Below are positions 1 through 12,863 of a stretch of DNA of 64,000 bases, piece by piece (position 1 is the first letter of the stretch; each line of letters begins with the position of its first letter). The stretch covers positions 20,952 through 84,951 of the forward strand of contig JAHCLQ010000796.1 of assembly GCA_023678885.1 (NCBI GenBank), in the 5' to 3' direction. The notes under the pieces are model-generated. The model saw only the letters and a program-made list of their open reading frames with translations, was not told the origin of the DNA and did not search any database. The translations under genes and the position numbers were made by a program. This DNA is from Pogostemon cablin. Its lineage: Eukaryota > Streptophyta > Magnoliopsida > Lamiales > Lamiaceae.

Positions 1-548
1 TTTCTTCTTTTCGATGCATATTTCTATTTTTTTTATTCTCCATTTCTCGATATGATCAACATTTTCTTCGTCTCGATGCATATTTCTTCATTTTGATGCA
101 CATTTTCTCATTACGATCAACATTTCCTTCATTTCGATACATATTTTCATCATTTTTATGCTCGTTTCTCGTAATGATCAACATTTCCTTCTTTTTGATG
201 CATATTTTCTTCATTTTGATGATCATTTTCACATTACGATGAACATTTTCTTCGTTTCAATGCATATTTCCTTCCTTTTAAATCTCATTTTCTCATTACA
301 ATCAACATTTCCTTCATTTTGATGCATATTTCCATAATTTTTATGTTCATTTTCACTTTACAAAGAAATTTTCCTTCGTTTCGATGCATATTTCATTCAT
401 TTTAAAACTCATTTTCTTATTACAATCAACATTTCCTTCGTTTTGATGCTTATTTTCTCGTTACGATCATTATTTCCTTCGTTTCGATGCATATTTTCAT
501 CATTTTGATGTTTATTTTCTCGTTACGATCAACATTTTTTCCGTTTCG
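1..548 (+). repeat. Partial HOR (m5 tail to m14), m13 first subunit missing
   Basis: The window opens in the last bases of m5; m6 starts at 14 with an expanded T run. m8 starts GATACATA. m11 has TTTACAAAGAAA. Near 446 m12 joins GATGCTTATT directly, so the 21 bp first subunit of m13 is absent. The same set of changes recurs at 22,810-23,357. Confidence 0.85.
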
Positions 549-1416
549 ATGCATATTTTTCGTCATTTTAATGCTTATTTTCTCGTTACGATCAATATTT
601 CCTTCGTTTCAATGCATATTTCATTTGTTTTGAAGCTCATTTTCTAGTTACGATCAACATTTCCTTTGTTTCGATGCTTATTTCCTTCATTTAGATGCTC
701 GTTTTCTCATTACGATCAATATTTCCCATCGTTTCATTGCATATTTTCATTATTTTGATGCCTGTTTTCTCGTTATGATCAACATTTCCTTCTTTTTGAT
801 GCATATTTACATCATTTTGATGCTCATTTTCTCGATATGATCAACATTTTCTTCTTTTCGATGCATATTTCTATTATTTTGATTCTCCATTTCTCGATAT
901 GATCAACATTTTCTTCGTCTCGATGCATATTTCTTCATTTTGATGCACATTTTCTCGTTACGATCAACATTTCCTTCATTTCGATGCATATTTTCATCAT
1001 TTTTATGCTCGTTTCTCGTAATGATTAACATTTCCTTCTTTTCGATGCATATTTTCTTCATTTTGATGATCATTTTCACTTTACGATGAACATTTTCTTC
1101 GTTTCAATGCATATTTCCTTCCTTTTAAATCTCATTTTCTCATTACAATCAACATTTCCTTCATTTTGATGCATATTTCCATAATTTTTATGCTCATTTT
1201 CACTTTACGATGAACATTTCCTTTGTTTCGATGCATATTTCTTTCATTTTAAAACTCATTTTCTTATTACAATCAACATTTCCTTCGTTTTGATGCATAT
1301 CTCCATAATTTTGATGCTTATTTTCTCGTTACGATCATTATTTCCTTCGTTTCGATGCATATTTTCATCATTTTGATGTTTATTTTCTGGTTACGATCAA
1401 CATTTTTTCCGTTTCG
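549..1416 (+). repeat. HOR copy, 868 bp
   Basis: m2 has GAAGCTC and CTAGTTACG; m3 starts GATGCTTATT; m4 starts CATTGCAT; m8 has the private AATGATTAAC; m12 has TTAAAACTC; m13 has CATATCTCC. Its 5' two thirds match 23,358 onward, and the copy as a whole is related to 19,538-20,405. Confidence 0.88.
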
Positions 1417-2284
1417 ATGCATATTTTTCGTCATTTTAATGCTTATTTTCTCGTTACGATCAATATTTCCTTCGTTTCAATGCATATTTCCTTTGTTTTG
1501 ATGCTCATTTTTTCGTTACGATCAACATTTCCTTTGTTTAGATGCATATTTCCTTCATTTAGTTCCTCGTTTTCTCATTACGATCAATATTTCCCATCGT
1601 TTCGTTGCATATTTTCATTATTTTGATGCTCATTTTCTCGTTATGATCAATATTTCCTTCTTTTCGATGCATATTTACATCATTTTGATGCTCATTTTCT
1701 CGATATGATCAACATTTTCTTCTTTTCGATGCATATTTCTATCATTTTGATTCGCCATTTCTCGATATGATCAACATTTTCTTCGTCTCGATGCATATTT
1801 CTTCATTTTGATGCACATTTTCTCCTTACGATCAACATTTCCTTCATTTCGATGCATATTTTCATCATTTTTATGCTCGTTTCTCGTAATGATCAACATT
1901 TCCTTCTTTTCGATGCATATTTTCTTCATTTTGATGATCATTTTCACTTTTCGATGAACATTTTCTTCGTTTCAATGCATATTTCCTTATTTTTAAATCT
2001 CATTTTCTCATTACAATCAACATTTCCTTTATTTTGATGCATATTTCCATAATTTTTATGTTCATTTTCACTTTACGATAAACATTTCCTTCGTTTCGAT
2101 GCATATTTCCTTCATTTTAAAGCTCATTTTCTTATTACAATCAACATTTCCTTTGTTTTGATGTATATTTCCATAATTTTGATGCTTATTTTCTCGTTAC
2201 GATCATTATTTCCTTCGTTTCGATGCATATTTTCATCATTTTGATGTTTATTTTCTCGTTACGATCAACATTTTTTCCGTTTCG
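1417..2284 (+). repeat. HOR copy, 868 bp
   Basis: m2 has TTTTTTCG; m3 starts after TTTAG and carries TAGTTCCTC; m6 GATTCGCC; m7 CTCCTTACG; m9 TTTTCGATG; m10 CCTTATTTTTAAA. Closely related to the copies starting at 17,390 and (first part) 20,406. Confidence 0.88.
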
Positions 2285-3152
2285 ATGCATATTTTTCGTC
2301 ATTTTAATGCTTATTTTCTCGTTACGATCAATATTTACTTCGTTTCAATGCATATTTCCTTTGTTTTGATCTTCATTTTCTTGTTACGATCAATATTTCC
2401 TTTCTTTCGATGCATATTTCCTTCATTTAGATGCTCGTTTTCTCATTACGATCAATTTTTCCCATCGTTTCGTTGCATATTTTCATTATTTTGATGCTTG
2501 TTTTCCCGTTATGATCAACATTTACTTATTTTCGATGCATATTTACATCATTTTGATGCTCATTTTCTCGATATGATCAACATTTTCTTTTTTTCGATGC
2601 ATATTTCTATCATTTTGATTCTCCATTTCTCGATATGATCAACATTTTCTTTGTCTCGATGCATATTTCTTAATTTTGATGCACATTTTCTCGTTACGAT
2701 CAACATTTCCTTCATTTCGATGCATATTTTCATCATTTTTATGCTCGTTTCTCATAATGATCAACATTTACTTCTTTTCGATGCATATTTTCTTCATTTT
2801 GATGATCATTTTCACTTTACGATGAACATTTTCTTCGTTTCAATGCATATTTCCTTCCTTTTAAATCTCATTTTCTCATTACAATCAACATTTCCTTCAT
2901 TTTGATGCATATTTCCATAATTTTTATATTCATTTTCACTTTACGATGAACATTTCCTTCGTTTCGATGCATATTTCCTTCATTTTAAAGCTCATTTTCT
3001 TTTTACATTCAAAATTTCCTTCGTTTTGATGCATATTTCCATAATTTTGATGCTTATTTTCTCGTTACGATCATTATTTCCTTCGTTTCGATGCATATTT
3101 TCATCATTTTGATGTTTATTTTCTCGTTACGATCAACATTTTTTCCGTTTCG
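2285..3152 (+). repeat. HOR copy, 868 bp
   Basis: m1 has ATTTACTTCG; m2 GATCTTC; m3 CAATTTTTCCC; m6 ends CTTTGTCTCG; m8 CTCATAATG and ATTTACTTC; m10 CCT; m11 TATATTC; m12 has a changed CTTTTTACATTC. Near-copy at 15,466-16,333. Confidence 0.88.
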
Positions 3153-4001
3153 ATGCATATTTTTCGTCATTTTAATGCTTATTTTCTCGTTACGATCAAT
3201 ATTTTTCCTTTGTTTTGATGCTCATTTTATCGTTATGATCAACATTTCCTTTGTTTCGATGAATATTTCCTTCATTTAGATGCTCGTTTTCTCATTACGA
3301 TCAATATTTCCCATCGTTTCGTTGCATATTTTCATTATTTTGATGCCTGTTTTCTCGTTGTGATCAACATTTCCTTCTTTTCGATGCATATTTACATCAT
3401 TTTGATGCTCATTTTCTCGATATGATCAACATTTTCTTCTTTTCGATGCATATTTCTATTTTTTTTATTCTCCATTTCTCGATATGATCAACATTTTCTT
3501 CGTCTCAATGCATATTTCTTCATTTTGATGCACATTTTCTCATTACGATCAACATTTCCTTCATTTAGATGCATATTTTCATCATTTTTATGCTCGTTTC
3601 TCGTAATGATCAACATTTCCTTCTTTTCGATGCATATTTTCTTCATTTAGATGATCATTTTCACTTTACGATGAACATTTTCTTCGTTTCATTGCATATT
3701 TCCTTCATTTTAAATCTCATTTTCTCATTACAATCAACATTTCCTTCATTTTGATCCATATTTCAATAATTTTTATGCTCATTTTCACTTTACGATGAAC
3801 ATTTCATTCGTTTCAATGCATATTTCCTTCGTTTTAAAGCTCATTTTCTCATTACAATCAACATTTCCTTCGTTTTGATTCATATTTCCATAATTTTGAT
3901 GCTTATTTTCTCGTTACGATCATTATTTCCTTCGTATCGATGCATATTTTCATCATTTTGATGTTTATTTTCTCGTTACGATCAACATTTTTTCCGTTTC
4001 G
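3153..4001 (+). repeat. HOR copy, 849 bp, 19 bp deletion across m1/m2
   Basis: At about 3,200 the m1 third subunit is fused to the m2 first subunit (CAATATTTTTCCTTTG), losing 19 bp. m3 starts GATGAATATT; m4 CGTTGTGATC; m11 GATCCATATTTCAAT; m13 GATTC; m14 CGTATCG. The same deletion occurs near 16,384 and 18,863. Confidence 0.87.
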
Positions 4002-5054
4002 ATGCATATTTTTCGTCATTTTAATGCTTATTTTCTCGTTACGATCAATATTTCCTTCGTTTCAATGCATATTTCCTTTGTTTTGATGCTCATTTTCTCG
4101 TTACGATCAACATTTCCTTTGTTTCGATGCATATTTCCTTCATTTAGATGCTCGTTTTCTCATTACGATCGATATTTCCCATCGTTTCGTTGCATATTTT
4201 CATTATTTTGATGCTCGTTTTCTCGTTATGATCAACATTTCCTTCTTTTCGATGCATATTTACATCATTTTGATGCTCATTTTCTCGATATGATCAACAT
4301 TTTATTCTTTTCGATGCATATTTTTATCATTTTGATTCTCAATTTCTTGATATGATCAACATTTTCTTCGTCTCGATGCATATTTATTCATTTTGATGCA
4401 CATTTTCTCGTTACGATCAACATTTCCTTCATTTCGATGCATATTTTCATCATTTTTATGTTCGTTTCTCGTAATGATCAACATTTCCTTCTTTTCGATG
4501 CATATTTTCTTCATTTTGATGATCATTTTCACTTTACGATGAACATTTTCTTCGTTTCAATGCATATTTCCTTATTTTTAAATCTCATTTTCTCATTACA
4601 ATCAACATTTCCTTCATTTCGATGCATATTTTCATCATTTTTATGCTCGTTTCTCGTAATGATCAACATTTCCTTCTTTTTGATGCATATTTTCTTCATT
4701 TTGATGATCATTTTCACTTTACGATGAACATTTCCTTCGTTTCAATGCATATTTCCTTCATTTTAAATCTCATTTTCTCATTACAATCAACATTTCCTTC
4801 ATTTTGATGCATATTTCCATAATTTTTACGCTCATTTTCACTTTACGATGAACATTTCCTTCGTTTCGATGCATATTTCCTTCATTTTAAAGCTCATTTT
4901 CTTATTACAATCAACATTTCTTTCGTTTTGATTCATATTTCCATAATTTTGATGCTTATTTTCTCGTTACGATCATTATTTCCTTCGTATCGATGCATAT
5001 TTTCATCATTTTGATGTTTATTTTCTCGTTACGATCAACATTTTTTCCGTTTCG
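4002..5054 (+). repeat. 17-monomer HOR, 1,053 bp, m8-m10 duplicated
   Basis: m8-m9-m10 (from 4,437) is followed by another m8-m9-m10 (from 4,622), 185 bp apart. m3 has GATCGATATT; m6 has CTCAATTTCTTG. The paralogue is at 20,406-21,458. Confidence 0.87.
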
Positions 5055-5922
5055 ATGCATATTTTTCGTCATTTTAATTCTTATTTTCTCGTTACGATCA
5101 ATATTTCCTTCGTTTCAATGCATATTTCCTTTGTTTTGATGCTCATTTTCTCGTTACGATCAACATTTCCTTTGTTTCGATGCATATTTCCTTCATTTAG
5201 ATGCTCGTTTTCTCATTACGATCGATATTTCCCATCGTTTCGTTGCATATTTTCATTATTTTGATGCTCGTTTTCTCGTTATGATCAACATTTCCTTCTT
5301 TTCGATGCATATTTACATCATTTTGATGCTCATTTTCTCGATATGATCAACATTTTCTTCTTTTCGATGCATATTTTTATCATTTTGATTCTCCATTTCT
5401 CGATATGATCAACATTTTCTTCGTCTCGATGCATATTTCTTCATTTTGATGCACATTTTCTCGTTACAATCAACATTTCCTTCATTTCGATGCATATTTT
5501 CATCATTTTTATGCTCGTTTCTCGTAATGATAAACATTTCCTTCTTTTCGATGCATATTTTCTTCATTTTGATGATCATTTTCACTTTACGATGAACATT
5601 TCCTTCGTTTCAATGCATATTTCCTTCATTTTAAATCTCATTTTCTCATTACAATCTACATTTCCTTTATTTTGATGCATATTTCCATAATTTTTATGCT
5701 CATTTTCAATTTACAATGAACATTTCCTTCGTTTCGATGCATATTTCCTTCATTTTAAAAATCATTTTCTTATTACAATCAACATTTCCTTCGTTTTGAT
5801 TCATATTTCCATAATTTTGATGCTTATTTTCTCGTTACGATCATTATTTCCTTCGTATCGATGCATATTTTCATCATTTTGATGTTTATTTTCTCGTTAC
5901 GATCAACATTTTTTCCGTTTTG
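5055..5922 (+). repeat. HOR copy, 868 bp, probably a collapsed 17-mer
   Basis: m1 AATTCTTATT; m3 GATCGAT; m8 TAATGATAAAC; m10 ATCTACATT; m11 AATTTACAATG. Its m8 matches the first m8 and its m9-m10 match the second set of the 17-mer paralogue at 21,459-22,510. This fits loss of three monomers by exchange inside such a copy, or gain in the paralogue. Confidence 0.85.
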
Positions 5923-6789
5923 ATGCATATTTTTCGTCATTTTAATGCTTATTTTCTCGTTACGATCAATATTTCCTTCGTTTCAATGCATATTTCATTT
6001 GTTTTGATGCTCATTTTCTCGTTACGATCAACATTTCCTTTGTTTCGATGCATATTTCCTTCATTTAGATGCTCGTTTTCTCATTACGATCGATATTTCC
6101 CATCGTTTCGTTGCATATTTTCATTATTTTGATGCTCGTTTTCTCGTTATGATCAACATTTCCTTCTTTTCGATGCATATTTACATCATTTTGATGCTCA
6201 TTTTCTCGATATGATCAACATTTTCTTCTTTTCGATGCATATTTTTATCATTTTGATTCTCCATTTCTCGATATGATCAACATTTTCTTCGTCTCGATGC
6301 ATATTTCTTCATTTTGATGCACATTTTCTCGTTACGATCAACATTTCCTTCATTTCGATGCATATTTTCATCATTTTTATGCTCGTTTCTCGTAATGATC
6401 AACATTTCCTTCTTTTCGATGCATATTTTCTTCATTTTGATGATCATTTTCACTTTACGATGAACATTTTCTTCGTTTCAATGCATATTTCCTTATTTTT
6501 AAATCTCATTTTCTCATTACAATCAACATTTCCTTCATTTTGATGCATATTTCCATAATTTTTATGTTCATTTTCACTTTACGATAAACATTTCCTTCAT
6601 TTCGATGCATATTTCCTTCATTTTAAAGCTCATTTTCTTATTACAATCAACATTTCCTTCATTTTGATGCATATTTCCATAATTTTGATGCTTATTTTCT
6701 CATTACGATCATTAGTTCCTTCATTTCGATGCATATTTTCATCATTTTGATGTTTATTTTCTCGTTACGATCAACATTTTTCCGTTTCG
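5923..6789 (+). repeat. HOR copy, 867 bp
   Basis: m1 is preceded by TTTTGATGC; m2 CATTTGTTTTG; m3 GATCGAT; m10 CCTTATTTTTAAA; m13 has CTCATTACGATCATTAG; one T is lost from the m14 tail. Confidence 0.87.
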
Positions 6790-7657
6790 ATGCATATTTT
6801 TCGTCATTTTAATGCTTATTTTCTCGTTACGATCAATATTTCCTTCGTTTCAATGCACATTTCCTTTGTTTTGATCTTCATTTTCTTGTTACGATCAACA
6901 TTTCCTTTGTTTCGATGCATATTACTTTCATTTAGATGCTCGTTTTCTCATTACGATCAATATTTCCTATCGTTTTATTGCATATTTTCATTATTTTGAT
7001 GCTTGTTTTCTCGTTATGATCAACATTTCCTTATTTTCGATGCATATTTACATCATTTTGATGCTTATTTTCTCGATATGATCAACATTTTCTTTTTTTC
7101 GATGCATATTTCTATCATTTTGATTCTCCTTTTCTCGATATGATCAACATTTTCTTCGTCTCGATGCATATTTCTTAATTTTGATGCACATTTTCTCGTT
7201 ACGATCAACATTTCCTTCATTTCGATGCATATTTTCATCATTTTTATGCTCGTTTCTCGTAATTATCAACATTTCCTTCTTTTCGATGCATATTTTCTTC
7301 ATTTTGATGATCATTTTCACTTTACGATGAACATTTTCTTCGTTTCATTGCATATTTCCTTATTTTTAAATCTCATTTTCTCATTACAATCAACATTTCC
7401 TTCATTTTGATGCATATTTCCATAATTTTTATGTTCATTTTCACTTTACGATAAACATTTCCTTCGTTTCGATGCATATTTCCTTCATTTTAAAGCTCAT
7501 TTTCTTATTACAATCAACATTTCCTTCGTTTTGATGCATATTTCCATAATTTTGATGCTTATTTTCTCGTTACGATCATTATTTTCTTCGTTTTGATGCA
7601 TATTTTCATCATTTTGATGTTTATTTTCTCGTTACGGTCAACATTTTTTCCGTTTCG
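6790..7657 (+). repeat. HOR copy, 868 bp, first of a 2,603 bp triple unit
   Basis: m2 starts AATGCACATT and has GATCTTC; m3 GCATATTACTTTC and TCCTATCG; m4 TTATTGCAT; m8 TAATTATC; m10 starts CATTGCAT. Nearly identical to 9,393-10,260. Confidence 0.88.
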
Positions 7658-8525
7658 ATGCATATTTTTCGTCATTTTAATGCTTATTTTCTCGTTATGA
7701 TCAATATTTCCTTCGTTTCAATGCATATTTCCTTTGTTTTGATCTTCATTTTCTTGTTACGATCAATATTTCCTTTGTTTCGATGCATATTTCCTTCATT
7801 TAGATGCTCGTTTTCTCATTACGATCAATTTTTCCCATTGTTTCGTTGCATATTTTCATTATTTTGATGCTTGTTTTCTCGTTATGATCAACATTTCCTT
7901 CTTTTCGATGCATATTTACATCATTTTGATGCTCATTTTCTCTATATGATCAACATTTTCTTTTTTTCGATGCATATTTCTATCATTTTGATTCTCCATT
8001 TCTTGATATGATCAACATTTTCTTTGTCTCGATGCATATTTCTTAATTTTGATGCACATTTTCTCGTTACGATCAACATTTCCTTCATTTCGATGCATAT
8101 TTTCATCATTTTTATGCTCGTTTCTCGTAATGATCAACATTTACTTCTTTTCGATGCATATTTTCTTCATTTTGATGATCATTTTCACTTTACGATGAAC
8201 ATTTTCTTCGTTTCAATGCATATTTCCTTCCTTTTAAATCTCATTTTCTCATTACAATCAACATTTCCTTCATTTTGATGCATATTTCCATAATTTTTAT
8301 ATTCATTTTCACATTACGATGAACATTTCCTTCGTTTCGATACATATTTCCTTCATTTTAAAGCACATTTTCTTATTACAATCAACATTTCCTTCGTTTT
8401 GATGCATATTTCCATAATTTTGATGCTTATTTTCTCGTTACGATCATTATTTCCTTCGTTTCGATGCATATTTTCATCATTTTGATGTTTATTTTCTCGT
8501 TACGATCAACATTTTTTCCGTTTCG
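7658..8525 (+). repeat. HOR copy, 868 bp, second of the triple unit
   Basis: m1 CGTTATGATCAAT; m2 GATCTTC; m3 TTTTTCCCATTG; m5 CTCTATATG; m6 TTGATATG and CTTTGTCTCG; m8 ATTTACTTC; m10 CCT. Nearly identical to 10,261-11,128. Confidence 0.88.
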
Positions 8526-9392
8526 ATGCATATTTTTCGTCATTTTAATGCTTATTTTCTCGTTACGATCAATATTTCCTTCGTTTCAATGCATATTTCC
8601 TTTGTTTTGAAGCTCATTTTCTCGTTACGATCAACATTTCCTTTGTTTCGATGCATATTTCCTTCATTTAGATGCTCGTTTTCTCATAACGATCAATATT
8701 TCCCATCGTTTCGTTGCATATTTACATTATTTTGATGTCTGTTTTCTCGTTATGATCAACATTTCCTTCTTTTCGATGCATATTTACATCATTTTGATGC
8801 TCATTTTCTCGATATGATCAACATTTTCTTCTTTTCGATGCATATTTCTATCATTTTGATTCTCCATTTCTCGATATGATCAACATTTTCTTCGTCTCGA
8901 TGCATATTTCTTAATTTTGATGCACATTTTCTCGTTACGATCAACATTTCCTTCATTTCGATGCATATTTTCATCATTTTTATGCTCGTTTCTCGTAATG
9001 ATCAACATTTCCTTCTTTTCGATGCATATTTTCTTCATTTTGATGATCATTTTCAATTTACGATGAACATTTCCTTCGTTTCAATGCATATTTCCTTCAT
9101 TTTAAATCTCATTTTCTCATTACAATCAACATTTCCTTCGTTTTGATGCATATTTCCATAATTTTTATGCTCATTTTCACTTTACGATGAACATTTCCTT
9201 CGTTTCGATGCATATTTCCTTCATTTTAAAGCTCATTTTCTTATTACAATCAACATTTCCTTCGTTTTGATTCATATTTCCATAATTTTGATGCTTATTT
9301 TCTCGTTACGATCATTATTTCCTACGTATCGATGCTTATTTTCATCATTTGATGTTTATTTTCTCGTTACGATCAACATTTTTCAATTTTCG
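8526..9392 (+). repeat. HOR copy, 867 bp, third of the triple unit
   Basis: m2 GAAGCTC; m3 CATAACGATC; m4 TTTACATTATT; m4 s2 GATGTCTG; m9 CAATTTACG; m14 CCTACGTATCG with one T lost in CATCATTTGATG, and tail TTTTTCAATTTTCG. Nearly identical to 11,129-11,995. Confidence 0.88.
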
Positions 9393-10260
9393 ATGCATAT
9401 TTTTCGTCATTTTAATGCTTATTTTCTCGTTACGATCAATATTTCCTTCGTTTCAATGCACATTTCCTTTGTTTTGATCTTCATTTTCTTGTTACGATCA
9501 ACATTTCCTTTGTTTCGATGCATATTACTTTCATTTAGATGCTCGTTTTCTCATTACGATCAATATTTCCTATCGTTTTATTGCATATTTTCATTATTTT
9601 GATGCTTGTTTTCTCGTTATGATCAACATTTCCTTATTTTCGATGCATATTTACATCATTTTGATGCTTATTTTCTCGATATGATCAACATTTTCTTTTT
9701 TTCGATGCATATTTCTATCATTTTGATTCTCCTTTTCTCGATATGATCAACATTTTCTTCGTCTCGATGCATATTTCTTAATTTTGATGCTCATTTTCTC
9801 GTTACGATCAACATTTCCTTCATTTCGATGCATATTTTCATCATTTTTATGCTCGTTTCTCGTAATTATCAACATTTCCTTCTTTTCGATGCATATTTTC
9901 TTCATTTTGATGATCATTTTCACTTTACGATGAACATTTTCTTCGTTTCATTGCATATTTCCTTATTTTTAAATCTCATTTTCTCATTACAATCAACATT
10001 TCCTTCATTTTGATGCATATTTCCATAATTTTTATGTTCATTTTCACTTTACGATAAACATTTCCTTCGTTTCGATGCATATTTCCTTCATTTTAAAGCT
10101 CATTTTCTTATTACAATCAACATTTCCTTCGTTTTGATGCATATTTCCATAATTTTGATGCTTATTTTCTCGTTACGATCATTATTTTCTTCGTTTTGAT
10201 GCATATTTTCATCATTTTGATGTTTATTTTCTCGTTACGGTCAACATTTTTTCCGTTTCG
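9393..10260 (+). repeat. HOR copy, 868 bp, triple unit repeated
   Basis: Copy of 6,790-7,657. The one difference I noticed is in m7 (T at 9,791 where the partner has A at 7,188). Confidence 0.88.
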
Positions 10261-11128
10261 ATGCATATTTTTCGTCATTTTAATGCTTATTTTCTCGTTA
10301 TGATCAATATTTCCTTCGTTTCAATGCATATTTCCTTTGTTTTGATCTTCATTTTCTTGTTACGATCAATATTTCCTTTGTTTCGATGCATATTTCCTTC
10401 ATTTAGATGCTCGTTTTCTCATTACGATCAATTTTTCCCATTGTTTCGTTGCATATTTTCATTATTTTGATGCTTGTTTTCTCGTTATGATCAACATTTC
10501 CTTCTTTTCGATGCATATTTACATCATTTTGATGCTCATTTTCTCTATATGATCAACATTTTCTTTTTTTCGATGCATATTTCTATCATTTTGATTCTCC
10601 ATTTCTTGATATGATCAACATTTTCTTTGTCTCGATGCATATTTCTTAATTTTGATGCACATTTTCTCGTTACGATCAACATTTCCTTCATTTCGATGCA
10701 TATTTTCATCATTTTTATGCTCGTTTCTCGTAATGATCAACATTTACTTCTTTTCGATGCATATTTTCTTCATTTTGATGATCATTTTCACTTTACGATG
10801 AACATTTTCTTCGTTTCAATGCATATTTCCTTCCTTTTAAATCTCATTTTCTCATTACAATCAACATTTCCTTCATTTTGATGCATATTTCCATAATTTT
10901 TATATTCATTTTCACATTACGATGAACATTTCCTTCGTTTCGATACATATTTCCTTCATTTTAAAGCACATTTTCTTATTACAATCAACATTTCCTTCGT
11001 TTTGATGCATATTTCCATAATTTTGATGCTTATTTTCTCGTTACGATCATTATTTCCTTCGTTTCGATGCATATTTTAATCATTTTGATGTTTATTTTCT
11101 CGTTACGATCAACATTTTTTCCGTTTCG
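10261..11128 (+). repeat. HOR copy, 868 bp, triple unit repeated
   Basis: Copy of 7,658-8,525. The one difference I noticed is in m14 (A at 11,078 where the partner has C at 8,475). Confidence 0.88.
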
Positions 11129-11995
11129 ATGCATATTTTTCGTCATTTTAATGCTTATTTTCTCGTTACGATCAATATTTCCTTCGTTTCAATGCATATT
11201 TCCTTTGTTTTGAAGCTCATTTTCTCGTTACGATCAACATTTCCTTTGTTTCGATGCATATTTCCTTCATTTAGATGCTCGTTTTCTCATAACGATCAAT
11301 ATTTCCCATCGTTTCGTTGCATATTTACATTATTTTGATGTCTGTTTTCTCGTTATGATCAACATTTCCTTCTTTTCGATGCATATTTACATCATTTTGA
11401 TGCTCATTTTCTCGATATGATCAACATTTTCTTCTTTTCGATGCATATTTCTATCATTTTGATTCTCCATTTCTCGATATGATCAACATTTTCTTCGTCT
11501 CGATGCATATTTCTTAATTTTGATGCACATTTTCTCGTTACGATCAACATTTCCTTCATTTCGATGCATATTTTCATCATTTTTATGCTCGTTTCTCGTA
11601 ATGATCAACATTTCCTTCTTTTCGATGCATATTTTCTTCATTTTGATGATCATTTTCAATTTACGATGAACATTTCCTTCGTTTCAATGCATATTTCCTT
11701 CATTTTAAATCTCATTTTCTCATTACAATCAACATTTCCTTCGTTTTGATGCATATTTCCATAATTTTTATGCTCATTTTCACTTTACGATGAACATTTC
11801 CTTCGTTTCGATGCATATTTCCTTCATTTTAAAGCTCATTTTCTTATTACAATCAACATTTCCTTCGTTTTGATTCATATTTCCATAATTTTGATGCTTA
11901 TTTTCTCGTTACGATCATTATTTCCTACGTATCGATGCTTATTTTCATCATTTGATGTTTATTTTCTCGTTACGATCAACATTTTTCAATTTTCG
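11129..11995 (+). repeat. HOR copy, 867 bp, triple unit repeated
   Basis: Copy of 8,526-9,392, including the one-base loss in m14 and the TTTTTCAATTTTCG tail. Confidence 0.88.
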
Positions 11996-12863
11996 ATGCA
12001 TATTTTTCGTCATTTTAATGCTTATTTTCTCGTTACGATCAATATTTCCTTCGTTTCAATGCACATTTCCTTTGTTTTGATCTTCATTTTCTTGTTACGA
12101 TCAACATTTCCTTTGTTTCGATGCATGTTTCTTTCATTTAGATGCTCGTTTTCTCATTACGATCAATATTTCCCATCGTTTTGTTGCATATTTTCATTAT
12201 TTTGATGCTTGTTTTCTCGTTATGATCAACATTTCCTTATTTTCGATGCATATTTACATCATTTTGATGCTTATTTTCTCGATATGATCAACATTTTCTT
12301 TTTTTCGATGCATATTTCTATCATTTTGATTCTCCTTTTCTCGATATGATCAACATTTTCTTCGTCTCGATGCATATTTCTTAATTTTGATGCACATTTT
12401 CTCGTTACGATCAACATTTCCTTCATTTCGATGCATATTTTCATCATCTTTATGCTCGTTTCTCGTAATGATCAACATTTCCTTCTTTTCGATGCATATT
12501 TTCTTCATTTTGACGATCATTTTCACTTTACGATGAACATTTTCTTCGTTTCAATGCATATTTCCTTCCTTTTAAATCTCATTTTCTCATTACAATCAAC
12601 ATTTCCTTCATTTTGATGCATATTTTCATAATTTTTATATTCATTTTCACTTTACGATGAACATTTCCTTCGTTTCGATGCATATTTCCTTCATTTTAAA
12701 GCTCATTTTCTTATTACAATCAACATTTCCTTCGTTTTGATGCATATTTTCATAATTTTGATGCTTATTTTCTAGTTACGATCATTATTTCCTTCGTTTC
12801 GATGCATATTTTCATCATTTTGATGTTTATTTTCTCGTTACGATCAACATTTTTTCCGTTTCG
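11996..12863 (+). repeat. HOR copy, 868 bp
   Basis: Begins like 9,393 (AATGCACATT, GATCTTC) and departs near 12,126 (GCATGTTTC). m8 CATCATCTTTATG; m9 GACGATC; m13 CTAGTTACG. The later part resembles the next two copies. Confidence 0.87.

Noticed and set aside
1417..1626. Recurring open frames of about 69 codons starting MHIFRHFNAYF, once per HOR
   Set aside because: They are satellite translated in one frame. The monomer (62 bp) and HOR (868 bp) are not multiples of three, so frames rotate and end. No domain, ribosome binding site or codon signature is visible, and substitutions are not biased to third positions.
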